DNA of 64,000 bases from the NCBI RefSeq assembly GCF_000373145.1, contig NZ_KB890619.1, positions 14,621 through 78,620 on the forward strand. The letters are read 5' to 3'. Under the pieces are notes generated by a model. It did not search any database. It was given only the letters and a program-made list of their open reading frames with translations, and was not told the origin of the DNA. How positions within the stretch are numbered: the stretch's first letter is position 1; every line of letters starts with the position of its first letter. A program made the position numbers and the translations under genes. This stretch comes from Thermus oshimai DSM 12092. Its GTDB lineage: Bacteria; Deinococcota; Deinococci; Deinococcales; Thermaceae. Shown one piece after another: positions 9,018 through 18,145 of this stretch.

Positions 9018-9031
9018 TTTGTAGGAGGGTT

Positions 9032-9946
9032 ATGCGTCGTACCCCCTGGCTCCAAAGTCCAGCAGCCTTTCTTTGGCTACCGCTTCTGCTCTACACCGTC
9101 TGGGTAATCTACCCCACATTTTCTACCATCCTCCTTGCGTTCAGCGACTGGGATGGGGTTTCCCCCCAGTGGGGCTGGGTGGGATTGGGGAACTTCCGCC
9201 GCTTGTTCCAGGACCCAGCGTTTTACCAGGCCTTAAAGAACAACCTGATCTGGCTAGTAGTTTTCTTAGCCATCCCCACCTCAGGTGGCCTTTTCCTTGC
9301 CTACTTGCTCAATCACCCTCTTCCCCTGGACCGCTTTCTTAAGGTGAGTTTCTACCTGCCTTTGGTTCTTTCCCCCACCGTTATCGCCTTGGTTTGGGCT
9401 TGGATCTACCATCCGCAGCAGGGCCTTCTAAACAGCGCCCTAGCCACTCTCCTGGCCTTTTTACGGTCCTTGGGGTTGCCGGTGGATCCAGAGGCCGCGC
9501 GGTCCTTGGGCTGGCTTGGCGATCCCAAGCTGGCTCTGGGAGCCATTCTGGCCGCGGCTTGTTGGCGTCAGGTGGGGTACGTGATGATTCTCTATCTGGC
9601 GGGGCTCAAAACCCTGGACCCTGAGGTGGTGGAGGCGGCCCAGGTGGATGGGGCCACCGGCTGGATCCTCTTCTGGAGGGTGATCTTTCCCCTTCTCATG
9701 CCCATCACCACCCTAATCGTGGTCATTAGCACCGTGGATTCCTTCCGCTCCTTTGATCTCGTATACATCCTAACCCGGGGGGGTCCCTTCCACAGTACGG
9801 AGGTCTTGGCCAACTACATGTACTTAGCGGCCTTCCACGACTACCAGATGGGCTACGCGGCGGCCATCGCGGTGGTCCTCATGGCGATCACCATTGTCCC
9901 CATCGCCTTTTTCTTGCGCTACACCGTCCGGAGGGAGGAAGGATGA
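9032..9946 (+). CDS. Sugar ABC transporter permease (MalF/UgpA type)
   Basis: Inner-membrane subunit of the CUT1 sugar importer, 304 residues with about six hydrophobic segments. The first spans about residues 10-35. The cytoplasmic EAA loop that contacts the ATPase reads EVVEAAQVDGATGWILFWRVIFPLLMP (about residues 200-226). GTAGGAGGG precedes the ATG. The gene overlaps the next permease by 4 nt. No ATPase subunit gene is in this operon; a shared MalK/MsgK-like ATPase from elsewhere must power it. Confidence 0.94.
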   Translation: MRRTPWLQSPAAFLWLPLLLYTVWVIYPTFSTILLAFSDWDGVSPQWGWVGLGNFRRLFQDPAFYQALKNNLIWLVVFLAIPTSGGLFLAYLLNHPLPLDRFLKVSFYLPLVLSPTVIALVWAWIYHPQQGLLNSALATLLAFLRSLGLPVDPEAARSLGWLGDPKLALGAILAAACWRQVGYVMILYLAGLKTLDPEVVEAAQVDGATGWILFWRVIFPLLMPITTLIVVISTVDSFRSFDLVYILTRGGPFHSTEVLANYMYLAAFHDYQMGYAAAIAVVLMAITIVPIAFFLRYTVRREEG

Positions 9947-10767
9947 AGGGTAGACTGCACCCTTTCCTGGTGGCTTCCCTCTGGCTCTTGGCCCTGCTTT
10001 GGCTTCTTCCCATGGCTGGAGCCCTATTGGTGAGCTTTCGTACTTTGGACGACCTCACTCTTAGGGGGTTTTGGAGCTGGCCGGAGGAGATCACTCTGGC
10101 CAACTATGTCCGGGCCTGGGAGGAGGCAGGGGTGCGGCGGTACCTACTCAATAGCTTCATCATCACCCTGCCTTCCTTGGTGGGGGTTTTGCTCCTCTCA
10201 TCCATGGCCGCCTATGCCCTGGTGCGCTTCCGTTTCCGTTGGGCCTTCCCCCTCTACCTGCTCTTTTTGGCCTTCAACATGGTACCCTTCCAGATGTTGA
10301 TGCTTCCCGTTTTCCGCCTTTCCAACCAGCTGGGGGTGTACGACACCTACTGGGCCCCCATCCTTTTCCATACAGCCTTCCAACTGGGGTTCGCTACATT
10401 TGTCCTCCGTAACTTCGCCCGGACCATCCCTCCTTCCCTCTTTGAGTCGGCGGTGATTGACGGGGCGGGGGAGTGGACCCTTTTCCGTCGCATCGCCTGG
10501 CCTCTGATGCTGCCGGGCATCGCTGCGGTGGCCACATTGGAGTTCACCTGGATTTTCAACGATTTCCTGTGGGCCTTAGTACTTTTGGGCCGGGATGAGC
10601 TCAAGCCCATCACCACAGGCTTGGCCAACCTGAGGGGGCAGTACATCACGGACTGGCCCCTTATTGTGGCGGCCAGCCTTATGGCCACTGTGCCCACCCT
10701 TTTGGTCTTTTTCGGGTTGCAGAGGTACTTCATCCAGGGGCTTACCCTGGGGGCGACGAAAGGATGA
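9943..10767 (+). CDS. Sugar ABC transporter permease (MalG type)
   Basis: Second membrane subunit of the same importer, 274 residues with about six membrane segments. Its EAA loop reads [26 protein letters not shown] (about residues 167-192), typical of MalG/LacG proteins. The start overlaps the stop of the preceding permease (ATGA), and its own stop overlaps the beta-galactosidase start, so translation of transporter and enzyme is coupled. Confidence 0.94.
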   Translation: MKGRLHPFLVASLWLLALLWLLPMAGALLVSFRTLDDLTLRGFWSWPEEITLANYVRAWEEAGVRRYLLNSFIITLPSLVGVLLLSSMAAYALVRFRFRWAFPLYLLFLAFNMVPFQMLMLPVFRLSNQLGVYDTYWAPILFHTAFQLGFATFVLRNFARTIPPSLFESAVIDGAGEWTLFRRIAWPLMLPGIAAVATLEFTWIFNDFLWALVLLGRDELKPITTGLANLRGQYITDWPLIVAASLMATVPTLLVFFGLQRYFIQGLTLGATKG

Positions 10768-12710
10768 GTCGTATGTTGGGCGTTTGTTACTACCCGGAGC
10801 ATTGGCCTGAAGAACGTTGGGAAGAGGACTTTAAGGCCATGCGGGCTCTGGGGCTCCGCTATGTGCGCCTGGGGGAGTTTGCCTGGAGCGCCCTCGAGCC
10901 CACCCCAGGTGCTCTCCGCTGGGGTTGGCTGGATCGGGTTCTGGATCTGGCGCAGAAGGAGGGCCTAGCCGTAGTCCTCGGTACCCCCACCGCTACCCCC
11001 CCCAAGTGGTTGGTGGACCGGTACCCGGAGATCCTCCCTGTGGACCGGGAGGGGCGGAGGCGGAACTTTGGTGGGCGGCGGCACTACTGCTTCTCCAGCC
11101 CCGCCTACCGGGAAGAGACTGCCCGCATCGTGGCCCTTCTAGCGGAGCGTTACGGCCGCCACCCCGCGGTGGTAGGGTTCCAGGTGGACAACGAGTTTGG
11201 CTGTCACGGCACCGTGCGCTGCTACTGTCCCAACTGTCGTGAGGCCTTCCGGGGCTGGTTGAGGGCTAAGTACGGGACGATTGACGCGCTGAACGCCGCC
11301 TGGGGAACGGTCTTTTGGAGCCAAACGTACCGGGATTTCGGTGAGGTGGAGCTTCCTCACCTCACCGTGGCCGAGGCCAACCCCAGCCACCTTCTGGACT
11401 ACTACCGTTTCGCATCAGACCAGGTGCGGGCCTACAATCGTTTCCAAGTGGACCTCCTTCGGGATAATGCTCCTGGCCGGTTCATTACCCATAACTTCAT
11501 GGGGTTTTTCACCGATCTGGACCCCTTTGCCTTGGCCGAGGACCTGGATTTTGCCGCCTGGGACAGCTACCCCTTGGGCTTCACCGACCTGATGCCCCTT
11601 CCCCAGGAGGAGAAGGTTCAGTGGGCCCGCACGGGCCACCCCGATGTGGCCGCCTTCCACCACGACCTCTACCGGGGGGTAGGGCGGGGGCGGTTCTGGG
11701 TCATGGAGCAGCAGCCGGGTCCCGTGAACTGGGCCCCCCACAATCCAAGCCCGGCGCCCGGGATGGTACGCCTTTGGACTTGGGAGGCCATAGCCCATGG
11801 GGCAGAGGTGGTCTCCTACTTCCGCTGGCGCCAAGCGCCCTTTGCCCAAGAGCAGATGCACGCGGGGCTCAACCGTCCAGATTTCCAGCCGGACGTGGCC
11901 TTCTTTGAAGTGCAGCGCGTAGCAGAGGAGCTTTCCGCCCTCCCCCTTCCTCCCGCAGGGTGTGCCCCCGTGGCTCTGGTCTATGATTCCGAGGCGGCTT
12001 GGGTGTTTGAGATCCAGCCCCAAGGGGCCGAGTGGAACTACCTGACCCTGGTGTTTTCCTTCTATAGCGTTCTCCGGCGCCTAGGGTTGGACGTGGACAT
12101 TCTCAAGCCCGGGGCAGACTTGGGCGGGTATGGCCTGGTGGTGGTTCCCAGCCTGCCCATTGTGCGTAAGGAGGCCCTCGAGGCCCTCTCCCAGGCGGAC
12201 GGCCTGGTACTCGTCGGACCCCGTTCGGGGAGCAAAACGGAGAACTTCCAGATCCCCCCCGAACTCCCTCCGGGCGCGCTCCAAGCCCTCCTTCCCCTTA
12301 AGGTAGTGCGGGTGGAGAGCCTGCCCCCGGGGCTTTTGGAGGAGGCCGAAGGACCCTGGGGCCGCTTTGCCCTCGGGGTTTGGCGGGAGTGGGTGGAGAC
12401 CGATCTTCCCCCCTTGCTCCGTTTTACGGATGGTGGGGGAATCCTTTTCCGCAGGGGTCGCTACCTGTACCTGGCGGCTTGGCCCAGCCCAGAACTTCTC
12501 TTTGCCCTTTGCCAGTCCTTGGCCGAGGAGGCGGGCTTGCATCCCCGCTTCCTCCCTGAGGGCCTGCGTTTACGGAGACGGGGCCCGTTGGTGTTTGCCT
12601 TTAACTATGGCCCCGAGGTGGTGGAGGCACCTGCCCCTCCAGGGGTGCGGTTTCTCTTGGGGGATAGGCGTATTCCCCCCCATGACCTTGCCGTGTGGGA
12701 GGAGACATGA
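10764..12710 (+). CDS. Beta-galactosidase, GH42 (Thermus A4 type)
   Basis: Hydrolyses terminal beta-galactosides in the cytoplasm after uptake. The protein closely resembles the characterised Thermus A4 GH42 enzyme as I remember it. The acid/base Glu lies in QVDNEFG (residue 144 from this ATG), the nucleophile Glu in [12 protein letters not shown], and the zinc-site cysteines in HYCFSS and VRCYCPNC. A second ATG at 10773 would give 645 residues and place the acid/base at 141, the A4 numbering; AAAGG is also better spaced from it, so 10773 may be the true start. The alpha-galactosidase gene begins inside the stop codon. Base composition is less GC-rich than galT and glpD on either side of the block. 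Confidence 0.95.
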   Translation: MSRMLGVCYYPEHWPEERWEEDFKAMRALGLRYVRLGEFAWSALEPTPGALRWGWLDRVLDLAQKEGLAVVLGTPTATPPKWLVDRYPEILPVDREGRRRNFGGRRHYCFSSPAYREETARIVALLAERYGRHPAVVGFQVDNEFGCHGTVRCYCPNCREAFRGWLRAKYGTIDALNAAWGTVFWSQTYRDFGEVELPHLTVAEANPSHLLDYYRFASDQVRAYNRFQVDLLRDNAPGRFITHNFMGFFTDLDPFALAEDLDFAAWDSYPLGFTDLMPLPQEEKVQWARTGHPDVAAFHHDLYRGVGRGRFWVMEQQPGPVNWAPHNPSPAPGMVRLWTWEAIAHGAEVVSYFRWRQAPFAQEQMHAGLNRPDFQPDVAFFEVQRVAEELSALPLPPAGCAPVALVYDSEAAWVFEIQPQGAEWNYLTLVFSFYSVLRRLGLDVDILKPGADLGGYGLVVVPSLPIVRKEALEALSQADGLVLVGPRSGSKTENFQIPPELPPGALQALLPLKVVRVESLPPGLLEEAEGPWGRFALGVWREWVETDLPPLLRFTDGGGILFRRGRYLYLAAWPSPELLFALCQSLAEEAGLHPRFLPEGLRLRRRGPLVFAFNYGPEVVEAPAPPGVRFLLGDRRIPPHDLAVWEET

Positions 12711-14131
12711 GGCTTGTACTGGGCGGCTTGGAGGTGCCCCTGAAGGCCCAAGGGGTGGAGGTCTTGGAAGACGGGGCCCTCCTATGGGGCTCAGAGGTAC
12801 GGGTCCACGCTCCTTTTCGGGCAGAGGCCTTTTTCCGCCACGGCTGGCAAAGCTGGAGCTTGGCGGCCTGGGTAGGGTTTGGGTCCAAGAGGCCCCTACT
12901 TCCTCCAGAACGGAGGCCCCAAGCAGATGACCCTTTTCTCCTGGAAAGTGAGGAGCTTTGGGGGAGTGGCCTAGGGGCCCTGAGGCAGAGGGAACGGGTC
13001 CTCCTCCTCGGGGCCTTAGACCCTGGGGCCCGGGTCCTGGGGCGGGAAGGCCTCCTCCTCGGGCGGTACGCGGGGGAAGGGGGACGCTGGTTTTTGGCGG
13101 TGGGACAGGAGGAGGAGGTTTTTGCTGCCTACGCTGAGCGGCTCCCCGGGAGGACCCAGAACCCCTCTCCTCGGGTTTGGTGCAGTTGGTATAGCTTCTA
13201 TACCCGGATTAGCCAGGACCTTTTTCTTGAGATCCTGGAGAGTCTAAAGGGTTTTCCCTTTGAGGTCTTTCAGGTGGACGACGGCTGGCAACGGGCCTTG
13301 GGGGATTGGGAACCCAACGCCCGTTTCCCCCAGGGGATGGCCTACCTAGCTGGTCAGATTCGAGCGCGAGGTTTCCGGCCGGGGCTTTGGCTCGCCCCCT
13401 TTCTGGTTACCGAGGATAGTTCCCTCTTCCAAGAGCGCCCCGAGTGGCTCCTAAGAGATGGAGAGGGCCGGCTTATCCCCGCGGGCTTCAACTGGGGAAA
13501 GCCCCTCTTCGCCCTGGATAGCGGTCAGGAGGAGGTGCTGGACTGGTTGGAAATGCTCATTCGGAAGGTAGTGGCCTGGGGCTATGACTACCTAAAGCTG
13601 GACTTCCTCTATGCGGGAGCCCTCCCGGGAGCAGAAGGGGAGGCCCGCTACCGCCGCGCCTTGGAACGCATCCGAAGGGCGGCGGGAGGTACCTACCTCC
13701 TCTTTTCCGGGGCCCCTATCCTAGCCTCCTTGGGCCTAGCCGACGGGCTTCGGGTTGGCCCCGACGTGGCCCCCTACTGGGACAACGAAGACCGTTCTGT
13801 CCACCTCGGAGACCCCACGGGACCCGGGCTTAGGAACGCTCTCCGTTCCACTCTTCACCGGCTGTGGCTTAAAAGGAAAGTACATGTGGACCCCGATGTG
13901 GTCTACTTTCGTCAGCGCTTTAACCTCCTTTCTCCCTCTGAGATGCGCCTACAACAAGCCATGGCGGAAATCACCGGCTTTAAGGCCACCTCCGACCCAC
14001 CGGCCTGGCTTGCTCCGGAAGAGAAGGAGGCTCTGATCCGCTTTCTCGGCCAGGACCTTCCCGTGGTCCCTTTGGCACCCTACCGCTTCCGTGTAGGGGA
14101 GGAGGAGGTGGACTATGCCCCCTTTCCATAA
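12707..14131 (+). CDS. agaT: Alpha-galactosidase, GH36
   Basis: Releases galactose from alpha-galactosides such as melibiose and raffinose-type sugars. The ATG at 12707 overlaps the beta-galactosidase stop and gives 474 residues, the length of the known Thermus AgaT enzyme. The GH36 nucleophile is Asp299 in [10 protein letters not shown] and the likely acid/base is Asp353 in [12 protein letters not shown]. The substrate motif FQVDDGWQ is near residue 190 and [11 protein letters not shown] near 160. The 3' end overlaps galT by 17 nt. Third-position GC is lower than in the following gene, so the composition changes at this junction. Confidence 0.95.
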   Translation: MRLVLGGLEVPLKAQGVEVLEDGALLWGSEVRVHAPFRAEAFFRHGWQSWSLAAWVGFGSKRPLLPPERRPQADDPFLLESEELWGSGLGALRQRERVLLLGALDPGARVLGREGLLLGRYAGEGGRWFLAVGQEEEVFAAYAERLPGRTQNPSPRVWCSWYSFYTRISQDLFLEILESLKGFPFEVFQVDDGWQRALGDWEPNARFPQGMAYLAGQIRARGFRPGLWLAPFLVTEDSSLFQERPEWLLRDGEGRLIPAGFNWGKPLFALDSGQEEVLDWLEMLIRKVVAWGYDYLKLDFLYAGALPGAEGEARYRRALERIRRAAGGTYLLFSGAPILASLGLADGLRVGPDVAPYWDNEDRSVHLGDPTGPGLRNALRSTLHRLWLKRKVHVDPDVVYFRQRFNLLSPSEMRLQQAMAEITGFKATSDPPAWLAPEEKEALIRFLGQDLPVVPLAPYRFRVGEEEVDYAPFP

Positions 14132-15155
14132 ACACACCCACCGCAAACGGGACGGTCGGGAGCTCCTCCTCTACAGCTGGGCCCCCCTCGAGGACCCCCC
14201 CCTCCCCGAGCCGGAGGAGGCCCCAGCGCCCTCCTCCCACCTGCGCTACCACCCCTTGCGGCGGGCCTGGGCGGTCTACACCCCCCACCGCCAGGGGCGG
14301 ACCTTCCTCCCGCCGGAGGAGCACTGCCCCCTTTGCCCCAGCCGGCCCGGGGGCTTCCCCACGGAGATCCCCTTTCCCCGCTTCCAGGTGGCCGTCTTCC
14401 AGAACCGCTTTCCCGCCTTTGTGGAAACCCCTCCGGCCCCCCCAAGCCTCCCCGTGCCCACCGCCCCCGCCTGGGGCCGGTGCGAGGTGGTGGTCTACAC
14501 CCCAAGGCACACCGGAAGCCTGGCCACCCTTTCCCAGGAGGAGAGGCTCCTCCTGCTTTGGGCCTTAAGGGACCGCTACCAGGTCCTTTACGCCCTGGAG
14601 GGGGTTCGGTTCGTCATGCCCTTTGAGAACCGAGGGGAGGCCATCGGGGTCACCCTCCACCACCCCCACGGGCAGATCTACGCCTACCCCTTCGTGCCTC
14701 CCCTTCTGGAAAGGGAGGCGGAGGCCTTCCGGGAGCGGCCGGTCCTCCTCGAGCTCCTTCCCCACCTGGGGCCTTACAGCGTGGACCGGGAGGGGGGCTT
14801 CCTGGCCTTCGTCCCCCCCTTCGCCCACTTCCCCTACGAGGTCTGGGTGGTCCCCGAGGCCTTCCACCCCGGGCTTTGGACCCTTTCGGAAGGGGAGATG
14901 GAGGCTCTGGCCCGCCTTTTGGGCCGGACCGTGGCCCGGCTGGATGCGCTTTTTGGCGAACCCATGCCCTACGTGATGCTCTTCCACGCGGCCCCCAAGG
15001 GGGAGGAGGCCCACTTCCACTTCCACGTGGAGTTCCTCCCCGTCCTCCGGGACAAGGGCCGGCGGAAGTACCTGGCGGGGACGGAGCTCGGGGCCGGGGC
15101 CTTCACGGTGGACGTCCTCCCGGAGGAGGCGGCAAGGCGGCTTAGGGAGGTATAG
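14115..15155 (+). CDS. galT: Galactose-1-phosphate uridylyltransferase
   Basis: Leloir-pathway enzyme exchanging UMP between UDP-glucose and galactose-1-phosphate. The 346-residue HIT-superfamily protein has the active-site HPHGQIYAYP motif (about residues 181-190), N-terminal CPLCPSRPGG typical of the zinc-containing GalT type, and the C-terminal HFHFHVEF motif. It processes galactose released by the two galactosidases encoded just upstream. galK and galE are not in the window. The start lies inside agaT (17-nt overlap). Its very GC-rich codon use contrasts with agaT. Confidence 0.95.
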   Translation: MPPFHKHTHRKRDGRELLLYSWAPLEDPPLPEPEEAPAPSSHLRYHPLRRAWAVYTPHRQGRTFLPPEEHCPLCPSRPGGFPTEIPFPRFQVAVFQNRFPAFVETPPAPPSLPVPTAPAWGRCEVVVYTPRHTGSLATLSQEERLLLLWALRDRYQVLYALEGVRFVMPFENRGEAIGVTLHHPHGQIYAYPFVPPLLEREAEAFRERPVLLELLPHLGPYSVDREGGFLAFVPPFAHFPYEVWVVPEAFHPGLWTLSEGEMEALARLLGRTVARLDALFGEPMPYVMLFHAAPKGEEAHFHFHVEFLPVLRDKGRRKYLAGTELGAGAFTVDVLPEEAARRLREV

Positions 15156-15157
15156 GG

Positions 15158-16156
15158 ATGGATGGGGAAGCGCTCGCCCGCTTAAGGGCCTGGATGGAGG
15201 ATCGGGGTTTCCTTCGCTTTTATGTGGTCCGGCCAGAAAACTTCGCCTGGCTGACCGGGGGGGTGAACACCTTGGCCCCCTTGGGGGAAGGGGTGGGCTA
15301 CCTGGAGATGGGGGAGAAGGTTCGGCTCCACACCACCCCGCCCGAGCACCCCCGGCTGGTGGAGGAGGAAGCCTTGGGGGTGGAGGCGGTCCTCCACCCC
15401 TGGTACGCTTTCCCCCCGCCTCCGAGCCCGAGCGACCTCGAGCACGACCTCACCCCCCTGCGCCTCGCCCTCACCCAAAGGGCCCAGGCCGCCTTCCGGG
15501 CCCTGGGGGCCCGCGCGGCCCGGGCGGTAGGGGAGGTGGTGCGCACGGCCCAGCCTGGCTGGCGGGAATGGACCTTGGCAGGGGCCTTAGCCGAGGCCCT
15601 CTGGGGGGAAGGGGTCCGGCCCCTGCTCCTCCTGGTGGCCGGTGAGGAGCGGCTTTTCCGCCACCGCCACCCCCTGCCCAAGGACCGGCCCCTAGGGCGG
15701 GCCTTCATGGCGGTGGTGTGCGCCGAGGCGGGGGGATTGGTGGCCAGCCTGACCCGGATGGCCGCTTTCGGCCAGGAGGAGGTGGAGGCCCTCTACAAGA
15801 AGGTGCTCCGGGTGGAGGCGGAGGCCCTTTCCGCAAGCCGCCCCGGGGCCAGCCTGGGGGCAGTATTGGAGGCCATCCAGAAAGGCTACGAGGCGGTGGG
15901 CCACCCGGGGGCCTTCCTGGAGCACCACCAGGGGGGCGTGGCGGGTTTACGCCCCCGGGAGGTCTTCGCCACCCCGGGGCATCCCCTCCGCCTGGGGCCG
16001 GGCATGGCCCTGGCCTGGAACCCGAGCCTTTCCGGGGCCAAGGTGGAGGACACCTTCCTCCTTCGGGAGGGGGGCCTGGAAAACCTCACGGAAGACCCCT
16101 TCTGGCCCATGGTGGAGGTGGAGGAGCGGAAGCGGCCGGACCTCTGGCGGGGTTAG
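15158..16156 (+). CDS. Degenerate M24 (aminopeptidase P-like) family protein
   Basis: The 332-residue protein has the pita-bread fold signature of M24 peptidases/creatinases, but most metal ligands are gone. The usual Asp pair region reads CAEAGGLVASLTRM, and the first C-terminal Glu (normally in EPG) reads WNPSL. Only the last Glu (KVEDTFLL) and a His-rich EHHQGGV loop remain. It is therefore unlikely to be an active metallopeptidase and may bind a ligand instead. It follows galT after 2 nt and looks co-transcribed with the galactoside operon. Its stop overlaps the end of the convergent R2lox gene. Function unknown. Confidence 0.75.
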   Translation: MDGEALARLRAWMEDRGFLRFYVVRPENFAWLTGGVNTLAPLGEGVGYLEMGEKVRLHTTPPEHPRLVEEEALGVEAVLHPWYAFPPPPSPSDLEHDLTPLRLALTQRAQAAFRALGARAARAVGEVVRTAQPGWREWTLAGALAEALWGEGVRPLLLLVAGEERLFRHRHPLPKDRPLGRAFMAVVCAEAGGLVASLTRMAAFGQEEVEALYKKVLRVEAEALSASRPGASLGAVLEAIQKGYEAVGHPGAFLEHHQGGVAGLRPREVFATPGHPLRLGPGMALAWNPSLSGAKVEDTFLLREGGLENLTEDPFWPMVEVEERKRPDLWRG

Positions 16157-17049
16157 GCTTCCTCCTCCAGGGCCAGGCGCTCCACCTCCTCTAGGCTCTG
16201 GCGGCGGGCGACCTCCAGCCTGCGGTGGCGTTTCTGGAACTGCCCCATGGCGTATTGAAAAAACTCCTCCGGGCTTAGGGGCAGGGGAAAGCCCCCGGGG
16301 TACTGGGCGAAGACCTCCCCCACCACCCCCAGGGCGTGGGGGAGGAGTTCGTCCATCCGCCGTTCCACCACATTCCAGAGCTGGGGGTTCTGGGCCAGGA
16401 GCCGGGAGAGGAGGTAAAGCCCGTAGGCGATGTGCCGGGACTCGTCCCGCGCCACGTACCCGATGCCCTCTAAGGTGGCGGGGAGGGGAAAACCCTGTCC
16501 GCCCAAGACCTTCGCCGCCCGCCGGTAGGCGTAGTACCCCGTTTCCGCCAGGACCCCTTCCACCACCATGGTGTAGGTCACCACCGCCTCCACCTGGGCC
16601 TCGGGAGAGGGGTCGTCCACAAGCCGACCCATGGCTTGGGGCAGGGCCTGGTAGAAGATGGCCCGGTAGCTCGGCCCGTGGAAGCGCTCCAGGTCCTGGC
16701 CCGTGCTACCCATGGCTTCCAGCAGGCGGTGGAAGAACTCCACGTGCTTGGCCTCGTCCAAGAGAAAGGTGGTGAGGTACATCTCCTCCTCCAGGCGGCC
16801 TTCTCGGGCCACCACCCCCAGGAGGGGCAGGAGGTCCAGAGTTACGGCCTCCTCCCCAGCGATGAACAAGGAGGCCAGGTGGGTGAGGGCGGTGCGCGCC
16901 TCCGGGGCCAGGCGGGTATAGGAGGCCCGGTCCTGGCTGAAGTCCAAGCCCGCGGGGTCCCAGAAGAACCGCTTGGCCTTTCCGTAGAGCGTCAGGGGGA
17001 AGGAGGGCCTTAGGCCTTCCGTGGTGGTCTTGAACCGGTTCCGGATCAT
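16153..17049 (-). CDS. R2-like ligand-binding oxidase (R2lox)
   Basis: A ferritin-fold Mn/Fe oxidase related to ribonucleotide reductase R2. The 298-residue protein keeps every feature that marks R2lox proteins: metal ligands Glu66, Glu99, His102, Glu164, Glu203 and His206, and the pair Val69/Tyr159 that forms the tyrosine-valine ether crosslink in characterised members. The tyrosine radical site of true R2 proteins is not used in this group, which binds a long-chain fatty acid. Natural substrate unknown. The start overlaps the stop of the upstream PLP-enzyme gene (ATGA), so the two are co-translated; whether they share a pathway is unclear. It ends against the convergent M24-like gene. Confidence 0.9.
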   Translation of the reverse strand: MIRNRFKTTTEGLRPSFPLTLYGKAKRFFWDPAGLDFSQDRASYTRLAPEARTALTHLASLFIAGEEAVTLDLLPLLGVVAREGRLEEEMYLTTFLLDEAKHVEFFHRLLEAMGSTGQDLERFHGPSYRAIFYQALPQAMGRLVDDPSPEAQVEAVVTYTMVVEGVLAETGYYAYRRAAKVLGGQGFPLPATLEGIGYVARDESRHIAYGLYLLSRLLAQNPQLWNVVERRMDELLPHALGVVGEVFAQYPGGFPLPLSPEEFFQYAMGQFQKRHRRLEVARRQSLEEVERLALEEEA

Positions 17050-18122
17050 GATACCCCCTCCAAGGCCCCCTTCAGGTCCCCCCAGAGGTCCTCGGGGTCC
17101 TCGAGGCCCACGCTGAGGCGGAGGAGGCCCGGGGGGAGGTGGCCCTGGCCTGGGAGGGCCGAGCGGCGCTCCATGGTGGACTCCACGCCCCCGAGGCTCG
17201 TGGCGTGGCGGATGAGCCGGACCCGCCCCAAGACCCCATCCGCCCCTTCCGCCCCGCCCTTCACCACGAAGGAGACCACCGCCCCAAAGCCCCGAAGGAG
17301 CTCCCGGGCCCGTTTGTGGCCGGGGTGGGTGGGAAGGCCGGGGTAGAGGACCCGTTCCACCTTTGGGTGCGCCTGAAGGCGTTCCGCCAGGAGCTGGGCC
17401 GTCTTTTGCATCCTCTCCAGGCGCACCGCCAGGGTGCGGAGGCCCCGTAGGGCCAAGAAGGCCTCCAGGGCCCCCGGGGTGGCCCCCTGGAGGGTCCGCG
17501 CCCTTCGGAGCCTTTCCAGGAGGGTTTCTTCCTTGGCCACCGCCACCCCCAAAAGGAGGTCCGAGTGCCCCCCGAGGAGCTTGGTGGCGCTGTGGACCAC
17601 CAGGTCCGCCCCCAGGTCCAAAGGCCGGAGGTTGAGGGGGGTGGGGAAGGTGTTGTCCACCGCGAGGAGCCCCTTCCTTGGGGCCCCGGCGATGGCCCTA
17701 AGGTCCGGCACCTCCAGGAGGGGGTTGGAGATGGGCTCCAGCCAGAGGAGGTCCGCCTCCTTGGCGGCCTCCACCCAGGCCTCCGTGTCCCCTAGGGGCA
17801 GGCGGAGAAGGCGCCAAGGCCCCCCTTCCGCCAGGCCCACCACCCCCTGGTAGCAGTCCGTGGGGAGGACCACCAGGGCGTTTGGGGGGAGGAGGCTAAA
17901 GACTGCGGCCGCGGCGGCCATCCCCGAGGCGAAGGCCAGGGCCTGCCCCCCTTCCAGGCCCCCCACCACCTCCTCCAGGGCGGCCCAGGTGGGGGTCCCG
18001 TCCTCCCGGGCGTAGGCCCCCAGGAGGAAGTTGGAGGCGGGCACGATGGGGGTGTTGAGGGGGCTTCCCGGCGCCTTGGGCCGCCCCGCCTGCACCAGCC
18101 AGGTTTCCGGCTTCATTTCCAT
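17046..18122 (-). CDS. Cys/Met-metabolism PLP-dependent enzyme (cystathionine gamma-synthase/lyase family)
   Basis: The 358-residue, fold-type I PLP enzyme has the family signature around the cofactor lysine (DLVVHSATKLLGGHSD, about residues 178-193) and the phosphate-binding FASGMAAAAAV segment (about 63-73). The C-terminal substrate region reads RLIRHATSLGGVESTMERRS. Possible reactions are cystathionine gamma-synthase, gamma-lyase or methionine gamma-lyase; sequence alone does not decide. It is somewhat shorter than the typical 380-400 residues. A TACAAT box 6 nt before the ATG at 18122 indicates a leaderless transcript (a second ATG lies two codons in). It heads an operon with R2lox. Confidence 0.88.
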   Translation of the reverse strand: MEMKPETWLVQAGRPKAPGSPLNTPIVPASNFLLGAYAREDGTPTWAALEEVVGGLEGGQALAFASGMAAAAAVFSLLPPNALVVLPTDCYQGVVGLAEGGPWRLLRLPLGDTEAWVEAAKEADLLWLEPISNPLLEVPDLRAIAGAPRKGLLAVDNTFPTPLNLRPLDLGADLVVHSATKLLGGHSDLLLGVAVAKEETLLERLRRARTLQGATPGALEAFLALRGLRTLAVRLERMQKTAQLLAERLQAHPKVERVLYPGLPTHPGHKRARELLRGFGAVVSFVVKGGAEGADGVLGRVRLIRHATSLGGVESTMERRSALPGQGHLPPGLLRLSVGLEDPEDLWGDLKGALEGVS

Positions 18123-18128
18123 GGGTCC

Positions 18129-18138
18129 ATTGTAGGCT
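18129..18138. promoter_or_regulatory. Bidirectional promoter core between PLP-enzyme and M28 peptidase genes
   Basis: ATTGTAGGCT contains TACAAT on the minus strand (18134-18129, 6 nt before the ATG at 18122). It also contains TAGGCT on the plus strand (18133-18138, 7 nt before the ATG at 18146). The two -10 boxes share the TA at 18133-18134. Both genes would be leaderless. Confidence 0.5.
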
Positions 18139-18145
18139 GAAGGCC

